Shown piece after piece: positions 1 to 9,038 of a DNA stretch of 64,000 nucleotides. The position numbers and the translations under genes were made by a program. Origin of the DNA: Lachnospiraceae bacterium (lineage in GTDB: Bacteria; Bacillota; Clostridia; Lachnospirales; Lachnospiraceae); assembly GCA_017500935.1 (NCBI GenBank), contig JAFVXW010000046.1:123679-187678 (forward strand), read 5' to 3'. The first letter of the stretch is position 1, and each line of letters opens with the position of its first letter. The notes beneath the pieces were generated by a model. It did not search any database and was not told the origin of the DNA. It worked only from the letters and a program-made list of their open reading frames with translations.

Positions 1-1414
1 TCCGTTTTTCCAGCTCCCCGCTTTGTTCTTTGTCTGCTGTATCATATCCGGCCGCCACATTTGGATGTTCTATGGAGCCGCAGACCGGACAGGGTTTTCC
101 CTCCTCAACCAAAAGGGCCACCATACCGATCATGGAATACTGCTGCCTTTGCACCAGTGTCTCATATTCTTTCTGTTCCTTAAGCATCTGTGCTTCGGCC
201 TGCAGGAAGCGTTTCTGTTCTTCCTCCAGACTCTTTTGCGCCTGGGAAAGCGCCTGTTTTTTCTGCTTGCTTTGTTCAGACAGCTTTTGGGCCGCTTCCT
301 GCGCCGCAAACCAGTTTTCCAGCTCCTGTTCCTTTTTGGCAGCTGCTTTCCATTCTTCCTGCTGACAGATAAGCTGCTCCATCCGGGCTGTCAGCTCCTG
401 CAGATACTGTTTCTGCCGTACTGTATCCTGTCCGTTCTGCAGATACTTCTGATAAGCCTCTTCCACCTTCTGTGCCGCCTGCATACGAAGGCATCTGTTT
501 TCCAGCTCCTTCATCTTTTCTTTCTGTTCCAGAAGAACTCTGTAATGTTCCTTTTTATCCGAAAGCACCTGCAGCCGTTCATTGATCTGCTCTGCCAGTG
601 CTGTTTTGGCCGTTTCCTGCTGAATCTGTTTCTCCAGAAGTTCTTTTTGTTCCTTAAGCTGCTCTGCTTTTTCAAAAGCCTCCTGCTTAAGCTCTTGCAT
701 AAGCCCTGCAATCTCCCTGAAAGGATATGGCTGAGTTTTAGTCAGTTCCACAAAACGTGTATCCTCCGAAACAAACTGACGGACATTTTCTTCCATGCGC
801 TGCTGATAGCCTGCAGCTGTCTTTTCCTGCTGTGAAGCTCTCTCTTTTAATTTTTTCAAAAAAAGATCATAGACCGACGTACCGAATATTTCCCTGAAAA
901 TCCGGATTTTTTCTTCGCTGCCCGCATGAAGAAGCTGGGCAAATTCACCCTGGGCGATCATGGAAATCTGCTTAAACTGGCGCAGATCCAGCTTAAGAAT
1001 CTCCCTGATCTTTTCGTTGACTTCCCGGTTTCCCTCCAGGATCCAGCCATCTTCTGCAGAAAGGACCGCATTTTCTTTTTCTGTCACCAGTTTTGCGCCT
1101 TTTCTTCTTCCCGGTCTCTGATATTCCGGATTTCTCCTGATTCTGTAGACTTTGCCGTCATGCTCCATTTCCAGTTCCACATAGGTAGGCGTGGAAACAG
1201 ACGCAAAATCACTCCGCACCGAGTTTTTCTGCCGCATATGTCCGCTCAGATCTCCATACAGGGCATATGTGACGGCATCAAAAATCGTGGTCTTTCCGGC
1301 TCCGGTCTGACCGGTGATCAGAAAAATCCCTCTTTTGGAAAGCTGTGCAAAATCAATTTCTTCTCTGTCCCGATACGGCCCCCAGCCGCTGATAGTCAGT
1401 TTGATCGGTCGCAT
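1..1414 (-). CDS. sbcC: Exonuclease subunit SbcC (ATPase), C-terminal half outside window
   Basis: SMC-like ATPase of the SbcCD (Rad50-Mre11 type) complex, which opens DNA hairpins and double-strand ends in the cytoplasm. Translation from the ATG at 1414 gives an N-terminal ATP-binding part with a Walker A loop (TGQTGAGKTT, about residues 34-43), then a long Gln/Glu/Lys-rich coiled coil. Close to the window edge comes CPVC, the zinc-hook motif (GKPCPVCGSIEHP). The second coiled-coil arm, Walker B and signature motif must lie beyond position 1, so the gene is cut by the window and not broken. GGAGG lies a few bases before the start, and sbcD ends 17 bases upstream, so the two are co-transcribed. 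Confidence 0.95.
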   Translation of the reverse strand, partial: MRPIKLTISGWGPYRDREEIDFAQLSKRGIFLITGQTGAGKTTIFDAVTYALYGDLSGHMRQKNSVRSDFASVSTPTYVELEMEHDGKVYRIRRNPEYQRPGRRKGAKLVTEKENAVLSAEDGWILEGNREVNEKIREILKLDLRQFKQISMIAQGEFAQLLHAGSEEKIRIFREIFGTSVYDLFLKKLKERASQQEKTAAGYQQRMEENVRQFVSEDTRFVELTKTQPYPFREIAGLMQELKQEAFEKAEQLKEQKELLEKQIQQETAKTALAEQINERLQVLSDKKEHYRVLLEQKEKMKELENRCLRMQAAQKVEEAYQKYLQNGQDTVRQKQYLQELTARMEQLICQQEEWKAAAKKEQELENWFAAQEAAQKLSEQSKQKKQALSQAQKSLEEEQKRFLQAEAQMLKEQKEYETLVQRQQYSMIGMVALLVEEGKPCPVCGSIEHPNVAAGYDTADKEQSGELEKR

Positions 1415-1431
1415 CCTTTGGTTCCTCCTGC

Positions 1432-2565
1432 CTAAAGCTCCTTTACGATCTGTTCCACATACCTGCGCCTTTTATCGTCCATCCTCTCCCCTGTGACCAG
1501 TTCATAAAAGGAAGCAAACAATTCATCTATTTGGGGCTGCCTGTGCACGGTAAATGCTGTCTTTGCGTCCAGACTTTCTCTTTTTTCATGTCTGGCAAAC
1601 ACAATCTGCATCACATTCGGATACACACTGCGCAGCGTCTGAATGGGATTTAACAATTCCTCCTCATCCGTCAGGATCATGCGCAGATAATCCTCTCTTG
1701 CCGGATCATGTTCCTTTCTCATCTGTTCCCCCATAAAAAGCAGCTCCTGCATACTTGCGCGCATGGTGCGCATGGCATGCAGCGGCTTTAATGCCACACG
1801 GCTGACTTTTGTCTCGCCGTTTTCCAGAAGTTCTACCAGATTCATTCCCTTATCTGCACTGTTTTCTGAAAAAGAATAGGCAAGCGGCGTTCCCGCATAC
1901 CAGACCGGCCTGCTTCCGATCTGCTGCGGTTTGTGAATATGTCCCAGAGCCACATAGGAAAAGCCGTCAAATACAGAGGCATCCACATTGTCGATCCCTC
2001 CCACATGAACCGTACTTTCGCTTTCTGAAAGCTCAGGCTCCGATCCGGCATTGGTCACAAAGCAGTGTGTGACCAGAACACTGTGCGCACAAGGCTCCTG
2101 TTCGGCCATTTTTTTGCGCAGAGATTCCATGCATTTTTTCATGGCACTGTCTGAGTCAGCTGCGCCCATCCGGGCCGGTCTGAAAAAAGGCAGCAGCACA
2201 AACTGCGTATCCTTAACCGTCACAAAGCTTGCGTCTTCTTTTGCTTCTCCGGCAATATAAACCTGATTCTGCGCCAAAAGCTCCTGCGCAAAAGAAAGTC
2301 TTGTTCCGGAATCATGATTTCCTGCGATCATCAGTACCGGGATGTTTTCCCGGGCAAGCTTTGTGATAAACTGATCCAGAAGCTCCACCGCTTCTGCCGC
2401 CGGTACGGAACGGTCATAAACATCTCCTGCTATGACAAAGGCATCTGCCTGATACTCTCTGGCAGCTTCTGCCATCTGTTCCAGCACATACTGCTGATCT
2501 TCCAGCATGGAAAACTCATTCACACTTTTTCCGATATGCAAATCTGCTGTATGCAAAAATCTCAT
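1432..2565 (-). CDS. sbcD: Exonuclease subunit SbcD (Mre11-type nuclease)
   Basis: Metallophosphoesterase nuclease that works with SbcC on DNA ends and hairpins. The phosphoesterase motifs are in order: HTADLHIGKS at the N-terminus, then GDVYDR, GNHDSG and ALGHIHKPQ. The C-terminal capping region follows. The length, 377 residues, fits the family. Two ATGs are possible, at 2571 and 2565; the second sits eight bases after GAGG and is preferred, since the first is only two bases from it. sbcC follows after 17 bases. The ilvE terminator lies just upstream and leaves no room for a separate promoter, so expression may depend on readthrough. Confidence 0.95.
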   Translation of the reverse strand: MRFLHTADLHIGKSVNEFSMLEDQQYVLEQMAEAAREYQADAFVIAGDVYDRSVPAAEAVELLDQFITKLARENIPVLMIAGNHDSGTRLSFAQELLAQNQVYIAGEAKEDASFVTVKDTQFVLLPFFRPARMGAADSDSAMKKCMESLRKKMAEQEPCAHSVLVTHCFVTNAGSEPELSESESTVHVGGIDNVDASVFDGFSYVALGHIHKPQQIGSRPVWYAGTPLAYSFSENSADKGMNLVELLENGETKVSRVALKPLHAMRTMRASMQELLFMGEQMRKEHDPAREDYLRMILTDEEELLNPIQTLRSVYPNVMQIVFARHEKRESLDAKTAFTVHRQPQIDELFASFYELVTGERMDDKRRRYVEQIVKEL

Positions 2566-2583
2566 ACTCATATCCTCTGATTT

Positions 2584-2618
2584 AAAAAACCGGAGTCTTT
2601 TTATGAGACTCCGGTTTT
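2584..2618 (-). terminator. Intrinsic terminator after ilvE
   Basis: Inverted repeat AAACCGGAGTCT with a short A-rich loop and a matching right arm, followed on the minus strand by a run of six T. It ends the ilvE transcript, 30 bases after its stop codon, and lies directly before sbcD. Confidence 0.85.
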
Positions 2619-2648
2619 GAATACCGCTTCAAGATAACGGATGCTGCT

Positions 2649-3677
2649 TTATTCCACGATCGTACGAATCCAGCCTTCGGGTCCTTCCACGGTACCCATC
2701 TGAATACCGGTCAGGGTATCGTAAAGCTTCTGGATCACAGGACCCATTTTTTCCATACCGCTGGGGAAGCAGATCTCTTTGCCGTGATCCACAACCTTGC
2801 CTACGGGACAGATAACTGCTGCAGTGCCGCACACGCCGCATTCTGCAAAATCGGAAAGCTCATCCAGTCTTACAGGACGCTCGATCACGTTCAGACCAAG
2901 GATTTCCGCCGCCACAACAGTCAGGGAACGTCTGGTGATGGAAGGTAAGATACTGTCGGATTTGGGAATTACGATATTGCCTTCTTTATCCACAAACAGG
3001 AAGTTCGCACCGCCGGTTTCTTCCACATAGGTTCTGGTAGCAGAATCCAGGAACATATTTTCATCGAAGCCATTCTGATGTGCCACTACATGTGCATGCA
3101 GACTCATCGCATAGTTTAAACCTGCCTTGATGTGACCGGTTCCTCTGGGCGCTGCTCTGTCAAAATCGCTGACACAGATAGTCAGAGGCTTTACGCCGTC
3201 CTTAAAGTAAGGGCCAACAGGAGTAACAAAAACTCTGAACTGGTATTCCTGCGCAGGTTTTACGCCGATTACAGGAGAGCTTGCAAACATATAGGGACGG
3301 ATATACAAAGAAGCGCCGGTTCCGTAAGGGGGAACATATGCAGCATTTGCTTTGACAACCTGATCAATGGCATCCAGGAAACGTTCTGCAGGGAAAGGAG
3401 GCATCTCCATTCTTCTTGCGGAGTCTTCCATACGGGTTGCATTCAAGTCAGGGCGGAAGCAAACGATACGGCCATCCACGGTGGTGTATGCCTTCATACC
3501 TTCAAATACTTCCTGACAGTACTGTAAAATACCTGCACACTCATTTAAAACGATGTTGGCATTGTCAGTAATCTCGCCTTCGCTCCACTCTCCGTCTTTA
3601 TAATTTGCCACATAGCGGGCTTCGGTTGTACGATAGGCAAAACCAAGATTTGCCCAGTCGATATTTTTCTTTTCCAT
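2649..3677 (-). CDS. ilvE: Branched-chain amino acid aminotransferase
   Basis: PLP-dependent fold-type IV aminotransferase that interconverts leucine, isoleucine and valine with their 2-oxo acids. The family landmarks are visible: YCQEVFEGMKAY near residue 55, RPYMFAS, the lysine region GTGHIKAGLNYA, and EETGGANFLFV. Length, 342 residues, is normal for the group IIb enzymes. The ATG at 3677 has GAGGAG about ten bases upstream; an in-frame GTG at 3689 overlaps that ribosome site and was not chosen. It is a single-gene unit with its own promoter and terminator. No T-box-like leader is visible in the roughly 80-base 5' region. Confidence 0.95.
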   Translation of the reverse strand: MEKKNIDWANLGFAYRTTEARYVANYKDGEWSEGEITDNANIVLNECAGILQYCQEVFEGMKAYTTVDGRIVCFRPDLNATRMEDSARRMEMPPFPAERFLDAIDQVVKANAAYVPPYGTGASLYIRPYMFASSPVIGVKPAQEYQFRVFVTPVGPYFKDGVKPLTICVSDFDRAAPRGTGHIKAGLNYAMSLHAHVVAHQNGFDENMFLDSATRTYVEETGGANFLFVDKEGNIVIPKSDSILPSITRRSLTVVAAEILGLNVIERPVRLDELSDFAECGVCGTAAVICPVGKVVDHGKEICFPSGMEKMGPVIQKLYDTLTGIQMGTVEGPEGWIRTIVE

Positions 3678-3766
3678 AATTCTGACCACTCCTCATTTCA
3701 CATTCCGGTCCAATGCGCTCTTACGCTTTCGCATTGCCGCATTACAGTAATGACTGATTAACGGCT

Positions 3767-3794
3767 ATTATAGCACCAAACTTTGAATTGTGAA
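3767..3794 (-). promoter_or_regulatory. Sigma-A-type promoter for ilvE
   Basis: On the minus strand TTCACA (3794-3789) is followed after 16 bases by TATAAT (3772-3767), about 90 bases before the ilvE start. Confidence 0.65.
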
Positions 3795-3805
3795 AGAGCT
3801 TTTTA

Positions 3806-4297
3806 TTATTTTTTACGCTCGTACTTTAAAAAATGATAAGTCAGGTCAAAATAATACTGTTCATCGCTGTCTGCCGTGATCTCCCAGTTTTCATCTGCGT
3901 CCAGATTGGGAAAATAAGCGTCAGCGTCATAGGCATGATCGATCTTGGTCACATGTGCCACATCGCAGTAAGGCAGCATCTGCTCATAAACACTGGTTCC
4001 GCCGATGATATAAATATCTTCGGACTTATAATTTTTCAGTTCTTCCAGCAGTTCTGCAACAGAGTGCACCACGATGGCATCCTTTACCTTATAATCAGGA
4101 TTTTTGGAAAGCACGATATTGGTTCTGTTTTTTAAAGGCTGTCCTCCGGGGAAAGTATCCATTGTCTTTCTGCCAAGCACCACCACTTTGCCGGTAGTTT
4201 CCTGACGGAACATCTTATGGTCTGCCGGAATACGCACAAGCAGATCTCCTTTATTGCCGATTGCCCAGTTTTCATCCACTGCAACAATTAAATTCAT
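3806..4297 (-). CDS. folA: Dihydrofolate reductase
   Basis: NADPH-dependent enzyme that regenerates tetrahydrofolate from the dihydrofolate made by ThyA. The N-terminus MNLIVAVDENWAIGNKGDL, the cofactor motif VVLGRKTMDTFPGGQPL and the IYIIGGTSVYEQML segment are all typical. Length is 163 residues. AGGAGG lies a short distance before the ATG. thyA ends 14 bases upstream, so the pair is co-transcribed and the two activities form one cycle. The ilvE promoter lies directly after its stop. Confidence 0.97.
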   Translation of the reverse strand: MNLIVAVDENWAIGNKGDLLVRIPADHKMFRQETTGKVVVLGRKTMDTFPGGQPLKNRTNIVLSKNPDYKVKDAIVVHSVAELLEELKNYKSEDIYIIGGTSVYEQMLPYCDVAHVTKIDHAYDADAYFPNLDADENWEITADSDEQYYFDLTYHFLKYERKK

Positions 4298-4311
4298 CGT
4301 TTAGTATCCTC

Positions 4312-5160
4312 CTAAATCGCAACCTCAATGCCGGTTACCTGTTCATGTGTCTCATAGCCTTCCACTTTTACATCGTTTCGGGTGAACTGATAGAAATCCT
4401 TAATTTCCGGATTCAGCCAGAATTTCGGTGCCGGAAGCGGCTCTCTTGTGATCAGTTCCCTGATGATCGGGATGTGTCTGTCGTAAATGTGGGCATCCGC
4501 AATGACATGCACAAGTTCACCCACTTCCATATCACATACCTGAGCCAGCATATGCACCAGCACGGAATACTGCACCACATTCCAGTTGTTGGCTGCCAGA
4601 ATATCCTGTGAGCGCTGGTTTAACACCGCATTCAGCGTCAGCTTATCGTGTCCGGGCTTCTGGGTTACATTGAAAGTCATACTGTAAGCACAGGGATACA
4701 GATTCATCTCATGCAGATCCTGATGCACATAAATATTGGTCATGATACGTCTGGAAAAAGGATTGTTTTTCAGATCATAAATGACTCTGTCCACCTGATC
4801 CATCATACCTTCTTTATACTGATGCTTGATACCAAGCTGATAGCCGTAGGCCTTGCCGATGGAACCGTTCTCATCCGCCCATTCATCCCAGATATGACTG
4901 TGCAGATCATGAATATTGTTGGATTTCTGCTGCCAGATCCAGAGAATTTCATCTGTTGCACTCTTTAATGCGGTACGGCGCAGTGTCAGAAGCGGAAACT
5001 CCTCTGACAGGTCATAACGGTTTACCACACCGAATTTTTTGATCGTGTAAGCGGGTGTTCCGTCCGGCCAGTGAGGTCTTACCTTTTCTCCTTCCGTACT
5101 GGTTCCGTTTTCCAGGATATCTTTACACATATTGATAAATAAAGTATCCGCCTTGCTCAT
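4312..5160 (-). CDS. thyA: Thymidylate synthase, Bacillus ThyA-like subgroup
   Basis: Methylates dUMP to dTMP with methylenetetrahydrofolate. The sequence has VRPHWPDGTPAYT near the N-terminus, ILWIWQQKSN, the nucleophile cysteine in LYPCAYSMTFNV, then NQRSQDILAANNWNVVQY and the DAHIYDRH motif. In most ThyA proteins the catalytic cysteine is followed by histidine (PCH); here it is alanine (PCA), as the Bacillus subtilis ThyA type has PCV. Length, 282 residues, is normal. The gene lies between the beta-CASP nuclease gene (39 bases upstream) and folA (14 bases downstream) on one strand. Confidence 0.95.
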   Translation of the reverse strand: MSKADTLFINMCKDILENGTSTEGEKVRPHWPDGTPAYTIKKFGVVNRYDLSEEFPLLTLRRTALKSATDEILWIWQQKSNNIHDLHSHIWDEWADENGSIGKAYGYQLGIKHQYKEGMMDQVDRVIYDLKNNPFSRRIMTNIYVHQDLHEMNLYPCAYSMTFNVTQKPGHDKLTLNAVLNQRSQDILAANNWNVVQYSVLVHMLAQVCDMEVGELVHVIADAHIYDRHIPIIRELITREPLPAPKFWLNPEIKDFYQFTRNDVKVEGYETHEQVTGIEVAI

Positions 5161-5199
5161 AATGTATGTCTTCCTTTCCTGTTTCGTATGTCTTTTTTC

Positions 5200-6819
5200 T
5201 TATCTGTTCCACTTATCGCAAAGTGCATTGATCTGATCTGCAAATTTTGCCAGATCTTTATTGGCCATTCCTTCGCAGCGTTTGATCACGCCCATCAGGC
5301 GCTGACCGGCAGCCAGAAGTCTGCTGTAAACACCGGATACGGCAGGTGTACTCCTGTCACGCTTTTTAAGAAGTACCGGCTGTGCTTCATAAAGGAAGCT
5401 GTTGGTTATCGGATCAAAAGCAGTTCCGCTGTAAGGGGCATAGGTCTCATATCCGTATTCATCATGCAGACAGTCGGCAAAGGACATCGTAACGGCATCT
5501 TCACCGTGTACAATAAAGACTCTGTCCGGCTTTCTTTCAAAGCCATTCAGCCATGCGATCAGACCGTTTTTATCTGCATGTCCGGAAATACCGGTAAGCT
5601 GACGGATCTGTGCTTTAACAGCAATGGTCTCGCCAAACAGCTTCACCTTTTCGGCCCCGTCAACGATCATGCGTCCCAGTGTTCCCACAGACTGATAGCC
5701 TACAAATAAAACCGTACATTCCGGTCTCCACAGATTGTGCTTTAAATGATGCCGGATACGTCCCGCATCGCACATGCCGGAAGCAGAAATGATCACCTTG
5801 GGCGTCTCGTCAAAATTGATCGCTTTGGAATCATCACTGGTCACAGAAAGTCTGAGACCTGTAAAGGAAATGGGGTTGATCCCCTGTCTGACAAGTGCGA
5901 TCGCCTCTTCATCAAAACAGCTGTTTTCATTTTCCGTAAATACACCGGTCGCTTCCACCGCCATCGGACTGTCCACATAAACAGGAAAATCTGCATGGTT
6001 TTTCACCAGCCCGTCTTCTTTGATCTTACGGATAAAATAAAGCATTTCCTGGGTTCTGCCCACCGCAAAGGAAGGAATCACCACATTTCCGCCCTTATCA
6101 AAGGTTTCCTGTATGATCTGTGTCAGTTCCCCGATGTAATCCGGTCTTACCGTACTGTGGATCCTGTCACCGTACGTAGATTCCATAATAACATAATCTG
6201 CGTCTTTTGTCTTCTGCGGATCACGCAAAAGCGGCTGTTCAATATTGCCGATATCACCGGAAAAGACAAATTTCTTCTCTGTTTTCTTTCCATCTGCAGC
6301 AGTCTCAGCAGCCCATACCTCGATGCTGGCCGAACCCAGAAGATGTCCGATATCCGTAAAACGGATCTTTAAATCCTCAGACACTTCCACCAAAGCGTCA
6401 TAAGCACAGGGAACGATCATCTTAATGGTATTTTCCGCATCCTCCAGCGTATAAAGAGGCTCTTCCAGATCTGCGCCTCCACGCTTTGCCTTACGGTTTT
6501 TCCATTCTGCTTCCTGTTCCTGAATATGCGCGCTGTCACGCAGCATAATGGCACACAGATCGGCAGTTGCCTCTGTGGTATATATCTTTCCCCTGAAGCC
6601 TTTTTTATACAATGCCGGCAGCATACCGGAATGATCAATGTGGGCATGTGTCAGAAGCACCATATCAATCAGGGGCTCCTCCACCGGCAGCGGTGCATTT
6701 TCAAATGTGTTAACACCCTGTTCCATACCGCAGTCAACAAGCAAACGGGTATTGCCAAATTCCAGGAAATGGCAGCTTCCTGTCACCTCATGAGCAGCTC
6801 CGATAAATTGCAGTCTCAT
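5200..6819 (-). CDS. MBL-fold beta-CASP RNA/DNA nuclease
   Basis: Metallo-beta-lactamase fold hydrolase with a beta-CASP insert and an RMMBL C-terminal part, a family of mainly RNA-processing nucleases in the cytoplasm. The signature LTHAHIDHSG lies near residue 57, GDIGN near 180, then the beta-CASP segments SFAVGRTQEML and ISASGMCDAGRIRHHLKHN, ISGHADKNGLIAWL, and a final FIVHGEDAV. It has 539 residues. GGGAGGTG precedes the ATG. It is first in a unit with thyA and folA and has its own promoter. The substrate is not evident; it is not RNase J, whose order and length differ. Confidence 0.9.
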   Translation of the reverse strand: MRLQFIGAAHEVTGSCHFLEFGNTRLLVDCGMEQGVNTFENAPLPVEEPLIDMVLLTHAHIDHSGMLPALYKKGFRGKIYTTEATADLCAIMLRDSAHIQEQEAEWKNRKAKRGGADLEEPLYTLEDAENTIKMIVPCAYDALVEVSEDLKIRFTDIGHLLGSASIEVWAAETAADGKKTEKKFVFSGDIGNIEQPLLRDPQKTKDADYVIMESTYGDRIHSTVRPDYIGELTQIIQETFDKGGNVVIPSFAVGRTQEMLYFIRKIKEDGLVKNHADFPVYVDSPMAVEATGVFTENENSCFDEEAIALVRQGINPISFTGLRLSVTSDDSKAINFDETPKVIISASGMCDAGRIRHHLKHNLWRPECTVLFVGYQSVGTLGRMIVDGAEKVKLFGETIAVKAQIRQLTGISGHADKNGLIAWLNGFERKPDRVFIVHGEDAVTMSFADCLHDEYGYETYAPYSGTAFDPITNSFLYEAQPVLLKKRDRSTPAVSGVYSRLLAAGQRLMGVIKRCEGMANKDLAKFADQINALCDKWNR

Positions 6820-6886
6820 AGAAACACCTCCCTGATATCATGATATGCAAAAGCCAGAAAACTCCTGCAGCATTTTATGTACTTTA

Positions 6887-6915
6887 ATTATACCAGCAAC
6901 CGAAAGCATCCGCAA
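6887..6915 (-). promoter_or_regulatory. Promoter for the nuclease-thyA-folA unit
   Basis: Minus strand TTGCGG (6915-6910), 17-base spacer, TATAAT (6892-6887), with TG one base before the -10 (extended -10). Confidence 0.75.
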
Positions 6916-6920
6916 ACACA

Positions 6921-6953
6921 AAAAAGAAAAAACCCTAAGCGCAATGCTTAAGG
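6921..6953 (-). terminator. Intrinsic terminator after tRNA-Gly
   Basis: Eight-pair stem CCTTAAGC/GCTTAGGG (one G-U) with a five-base loop, followed on the minus strand by T6CT6. It lies 11 bases after the tRNA 3' end. Confidence 0.85.
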
Positions 6954-6963
6954 TTCCATAAAG

Positions 6964-7036
6964 AGCGACAGACGGGGCTCGAACCCGCGACCTCCACCTT
7001 GGCAAGGTGGCGTACTACCAACTGTACTACTGTCGC
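6964..7036 (-). tRNA. tRNA-Gly(GCC)
   Basis: Cloverleaf on the minus strand with a perfect seven-pair acceptor (GCGACAG/CTGTCGC), a CCACC/GGTGG anticodon stem and loop TTGCCAA, giving anticodon GCC, and the T-loop GGTTCGAGCC. The discriminator is U. CCA is not encoded. Confidence 0.95.
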
Positions 7037-7129
7037 ATATGTTATTGTTGTCTCTCAAGGACAAAATGAATATTATCACATCACAATTTATTTTGCAAGT
7101 GTTTTTTTAATTTTTTTATCATATTTTTT

Positions 7130-7160
7130 CAGGCAGTGTACGTTTTTCGCACACTGCCTG
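7130..7160. terminator. Strong hairpin between VOC gene and tRNA-Gly
   Basis: Perfect ten-pair stem CAGGCAGTGT/ACACTGCCTG with an 11-base loop, 14 bases after the VOC stop. On the minus strand it is followed by A-rich DNA and not by T, so it is an imperfect intrinsic terminator or an RNA-stabilising end. On the plus strand T runs precede it. Confidence 0.5.
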
Positions 7161-7173
7161 ACTGTCTGCATTT

Positions 7174-7572
7174 TTATTTTACCTGGAAAAATTCCACTTC
7201 TTCTCCCACCGGTCCGATGCAGAATGCAATTCTTGCAGGATAGGGCGGATTGGAAGCGATCACAATATCGACAGGTTCCATCGTGATCTCATATCCGGCC
7301 TTGCGCACAGCTTCCACACAGGCATCCGTATCGGTCACATCAAAAGCCATATGACGGATCGCGCCCTGTCCGGGTTCATTTTCAGCATTTGCAAAAAGTT
7401 CCAGCAGTCCGGCGCCGGTATCCAGCATTGCCCCGATATTTTCACCTTCTCCCCAGGTTCTGACAAGAGGCAGGGCTAAAATATCATGATAGAAAGAAAA
7501 CAATTTGTTGTATTCTTCTGTTCCTTTTGCTTTCAGTGCGATGTGATGAACTCCCTTGATGTTGCCGGTCAT
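7174..7572 (-). CDS. VOC-family (glyoxalase/dioxygenase-fold) protein
   Basis: Single vicinal-oxygen-chelate domain of 132 residues. The pattern VHHIALKAKGTEEYNKLFSF at the start, GAMLDTGAGLLELF mid-way, IRHMAFDVTDTDACVEAV, and the closing VGEEVEFFQ give two beta-alpha-beta3 modules with metal-ligand His and Glu at the usual places (HH near 10, E near 57, H near 72, E near 126). The substrate cannot be told from sequence. AAGGAGG precedes the ATG. It lies 24 bases after the GH3 gene and is probably co-transcribed with it. Confidence 0.85.
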   Translation of the reverse strand: MTGNIKGVHHIALKAKGTEEYNKLFSFYHDILALPLVRTWGEGENIGAMLDTGAGLLELFANAENEPGQGAIRHMAFDVTDTDACVEAVRKAGYEITMEPVDIVIASNPPYPARIAFCIGPVGEEVEFFQVK

Positions 7573-7596
7573 AGCTTTTTCCTCCTTGGTTTTGGT

Positions 7597-8955
7597 TTAA
7601 ATGCCGCTGTTCTCAATCTTATCGGCATATTTGACCCTGTAAATACGCTTCAGTGAATCATTGACACGTTCTTCACTGATGGTTCCGTCCTGCACGGCCT
7701 TTAACACACCTTCATAGGCAGCCACAAAATCCTCCGGCATCAATACCATATCCGCGCCTGCTTTCAGTGCCATAATAGCCGCCACATCTGTTTCGTAATA
7801 TTCGGTGATCGCCCTCATATTCATGGCATCTGTGATGACAATTCCCTCATATCCGAGTTCTTTTCGTAAAATATCGGTAATAATGCTTTCAGAAATGGAT
7901 GCCGGCACTTTTTCTCCGCCGGTCAGCTCAGGTGCACAGATATGTCCGACCATGATCATATCCACATCCTCTGTGATCGCAGCCGTAAACGGCACAAACT
8001 CAACTTCCTGCATCTGTTCTTTGGTCCGGTCTGTCTGCGCTGCTGTCTCATGGGAATCAGAATCGGTATCTCCGTGTCCCGGAAAATGTTTCAGACAGGA
8101 GCTTACGCCGTGATCTTCAAGCCCTTTAAACGCACTTGTCACCATCTGTGATACCAAAGAAGCATCGCTGCCAAACGCTCTGTCCTTGATAACCGGATTC
8201 TCTTCGTTGGTAAGCACATCCGCAACCGGTGCAAAATTAACATTAAAACCGTAAGAAGACAGATATTCGCCAATCTTTGTATAGGCATCATACACAGCCT
8301 GTGCATCCCCTGCACTTCCAAGATCAGCCATATCTCCCACATTTTCAAGATTAAGCGCATCTGCCACTCTTGCCACACTGCCGCCTTCTTCATCCACTCC
8401 AAGAAAGATCGGGAATGTACTGTATGATACGGTGTTTGCAAGCATTTCCTTAATCTGGTCTTCCGACACAATATTCTGCTTAAAATAGATCAGACCGCCC
8501 ACCGGATACTTCTGCAGCGCTTCCTTGGTTCCGTCCCCTGCAGCAGTCGCCTTCTGCACGCCGGTCAGCTGTTCCGGTGTCACGAAAAACAAACCTGCAA
8601 CCTTCTGTTCCAGTGTCATGGCATTGATACATTCTTCCACCATTTCATCCAGTGCTGCCTGCGGTGTATATTCTTCTGTTTCCGTTTCCTGCTGTGTCTC
8701 TCCAAGCTCTAAAAGCTCTGCCACCGCAGATTCTGCTTCCGCAGTTTCCTGGGCGCGTGATTCTTCCAGAGCTGCCTGCAGCATTTCTTCTTTTGCGTTT
8801 CTCTTTGCTGTAATGGCACTCTGTGCCGCTGTGATTCCAAAATAAGCCCCTGCAGCTGCAGCTGCCAGCATAATACACAGCACCAGATAAGAAACGATCT
8901 GATTTCTGATCCTGCGTTTTCTTCGTGCTTCTCTTCTTTCGTCACGATCTGACAT
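7597..8955 (-). CDS. Membrane-anchored GH3 beta-N-acetylhexosaminidase (NagZ-like)
   Basis: Glycoside hydrolase family 3 enzyme, likely removing N-acetylhexosamine from cell-wall fragments. A charged N-terminus is followed by one membrane segment (about residues 21-45) and a Glu/Ala-rich linker, so the catalytic part is outside the membrane. GH3 landmarks: FLGVDEEGGSVARV, FAPVADVL, the His-Asp general-acid loop KHFPGHGDTDSDSH and the nucleophile aspartate in IVITDAMNM. Length, 452 residues, suits a one-domain NagZ-type enzyme. It lies just before the VOC gene on the same strand and is divergent from the EFR1 gene across a 1-kb gap. Confidence 0.9.
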   Translation of the reverse strand: MSDRDERREARRKRRIRNQIVSYLVLCIMLAAAAAGAYFGITAAQSAITAKRNAKEEMLQAALEESRAQETAEAESAVAELLELGETQQETETEEYTPQAALDEMVEECINAMTLEQKVAGLFFVTPEQLTGVQKATAAGDGTKEALQKYPVGGLIYFKQNIVSEDQIKEMLANTVSYSTFPIFLGVDEEGGSVARVADALNLENVGDMADLGSAGDAQAVYDAYTKIGEYLSSYGFNVNFAPVADVLTNEENPVIKDRAFGSDASLVSQMVTSAFKGLEDHGVSSCLKHFPGHGDTDSDSHETAAQTDRTKEQMQEVEFVPFTAAITEDVDMIMVGHICAPELTGGEKVPASISESIITDILRKELGYEGIVITDAMNMRAITEYYETDVAAIMALKAGADMVLMPEDFVAAYEGVLKAVQDGTISEERVNDSLKRIYRVKYADKIENSGI

Positions 8956-9006
8956 GAAATATTACCCCTTTATAGCATAGTTGTATATAGTCTAACACAA
9001 AATTAA

Positions 9007-9038
9007 GCGGGTATCAATCTTTTTCGACTAATACCCGC
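9007..9038. other. Hairpin upstream of the GH3 gene
   Basis: Perfect eight-pair inverted repeat GCGGGTAT/ATACCCGC with a 16-base loop, 52 bases before the GH3 start codon. There is no strong T-run on either side, so it could be an operator or a weak terminator. Confidence 0.4.

Noticed and set aside
1-1414. sbcC as a truncated pseudogene
   Set aside because: The frame is open to the window edge and stops only because the window does; the zinc hook is in the right place.
3690-3805. T-box leader in front of ilvE
   Set aside because: The leader is only about 80 bases and has no T-box sequence or terminator hairpin.
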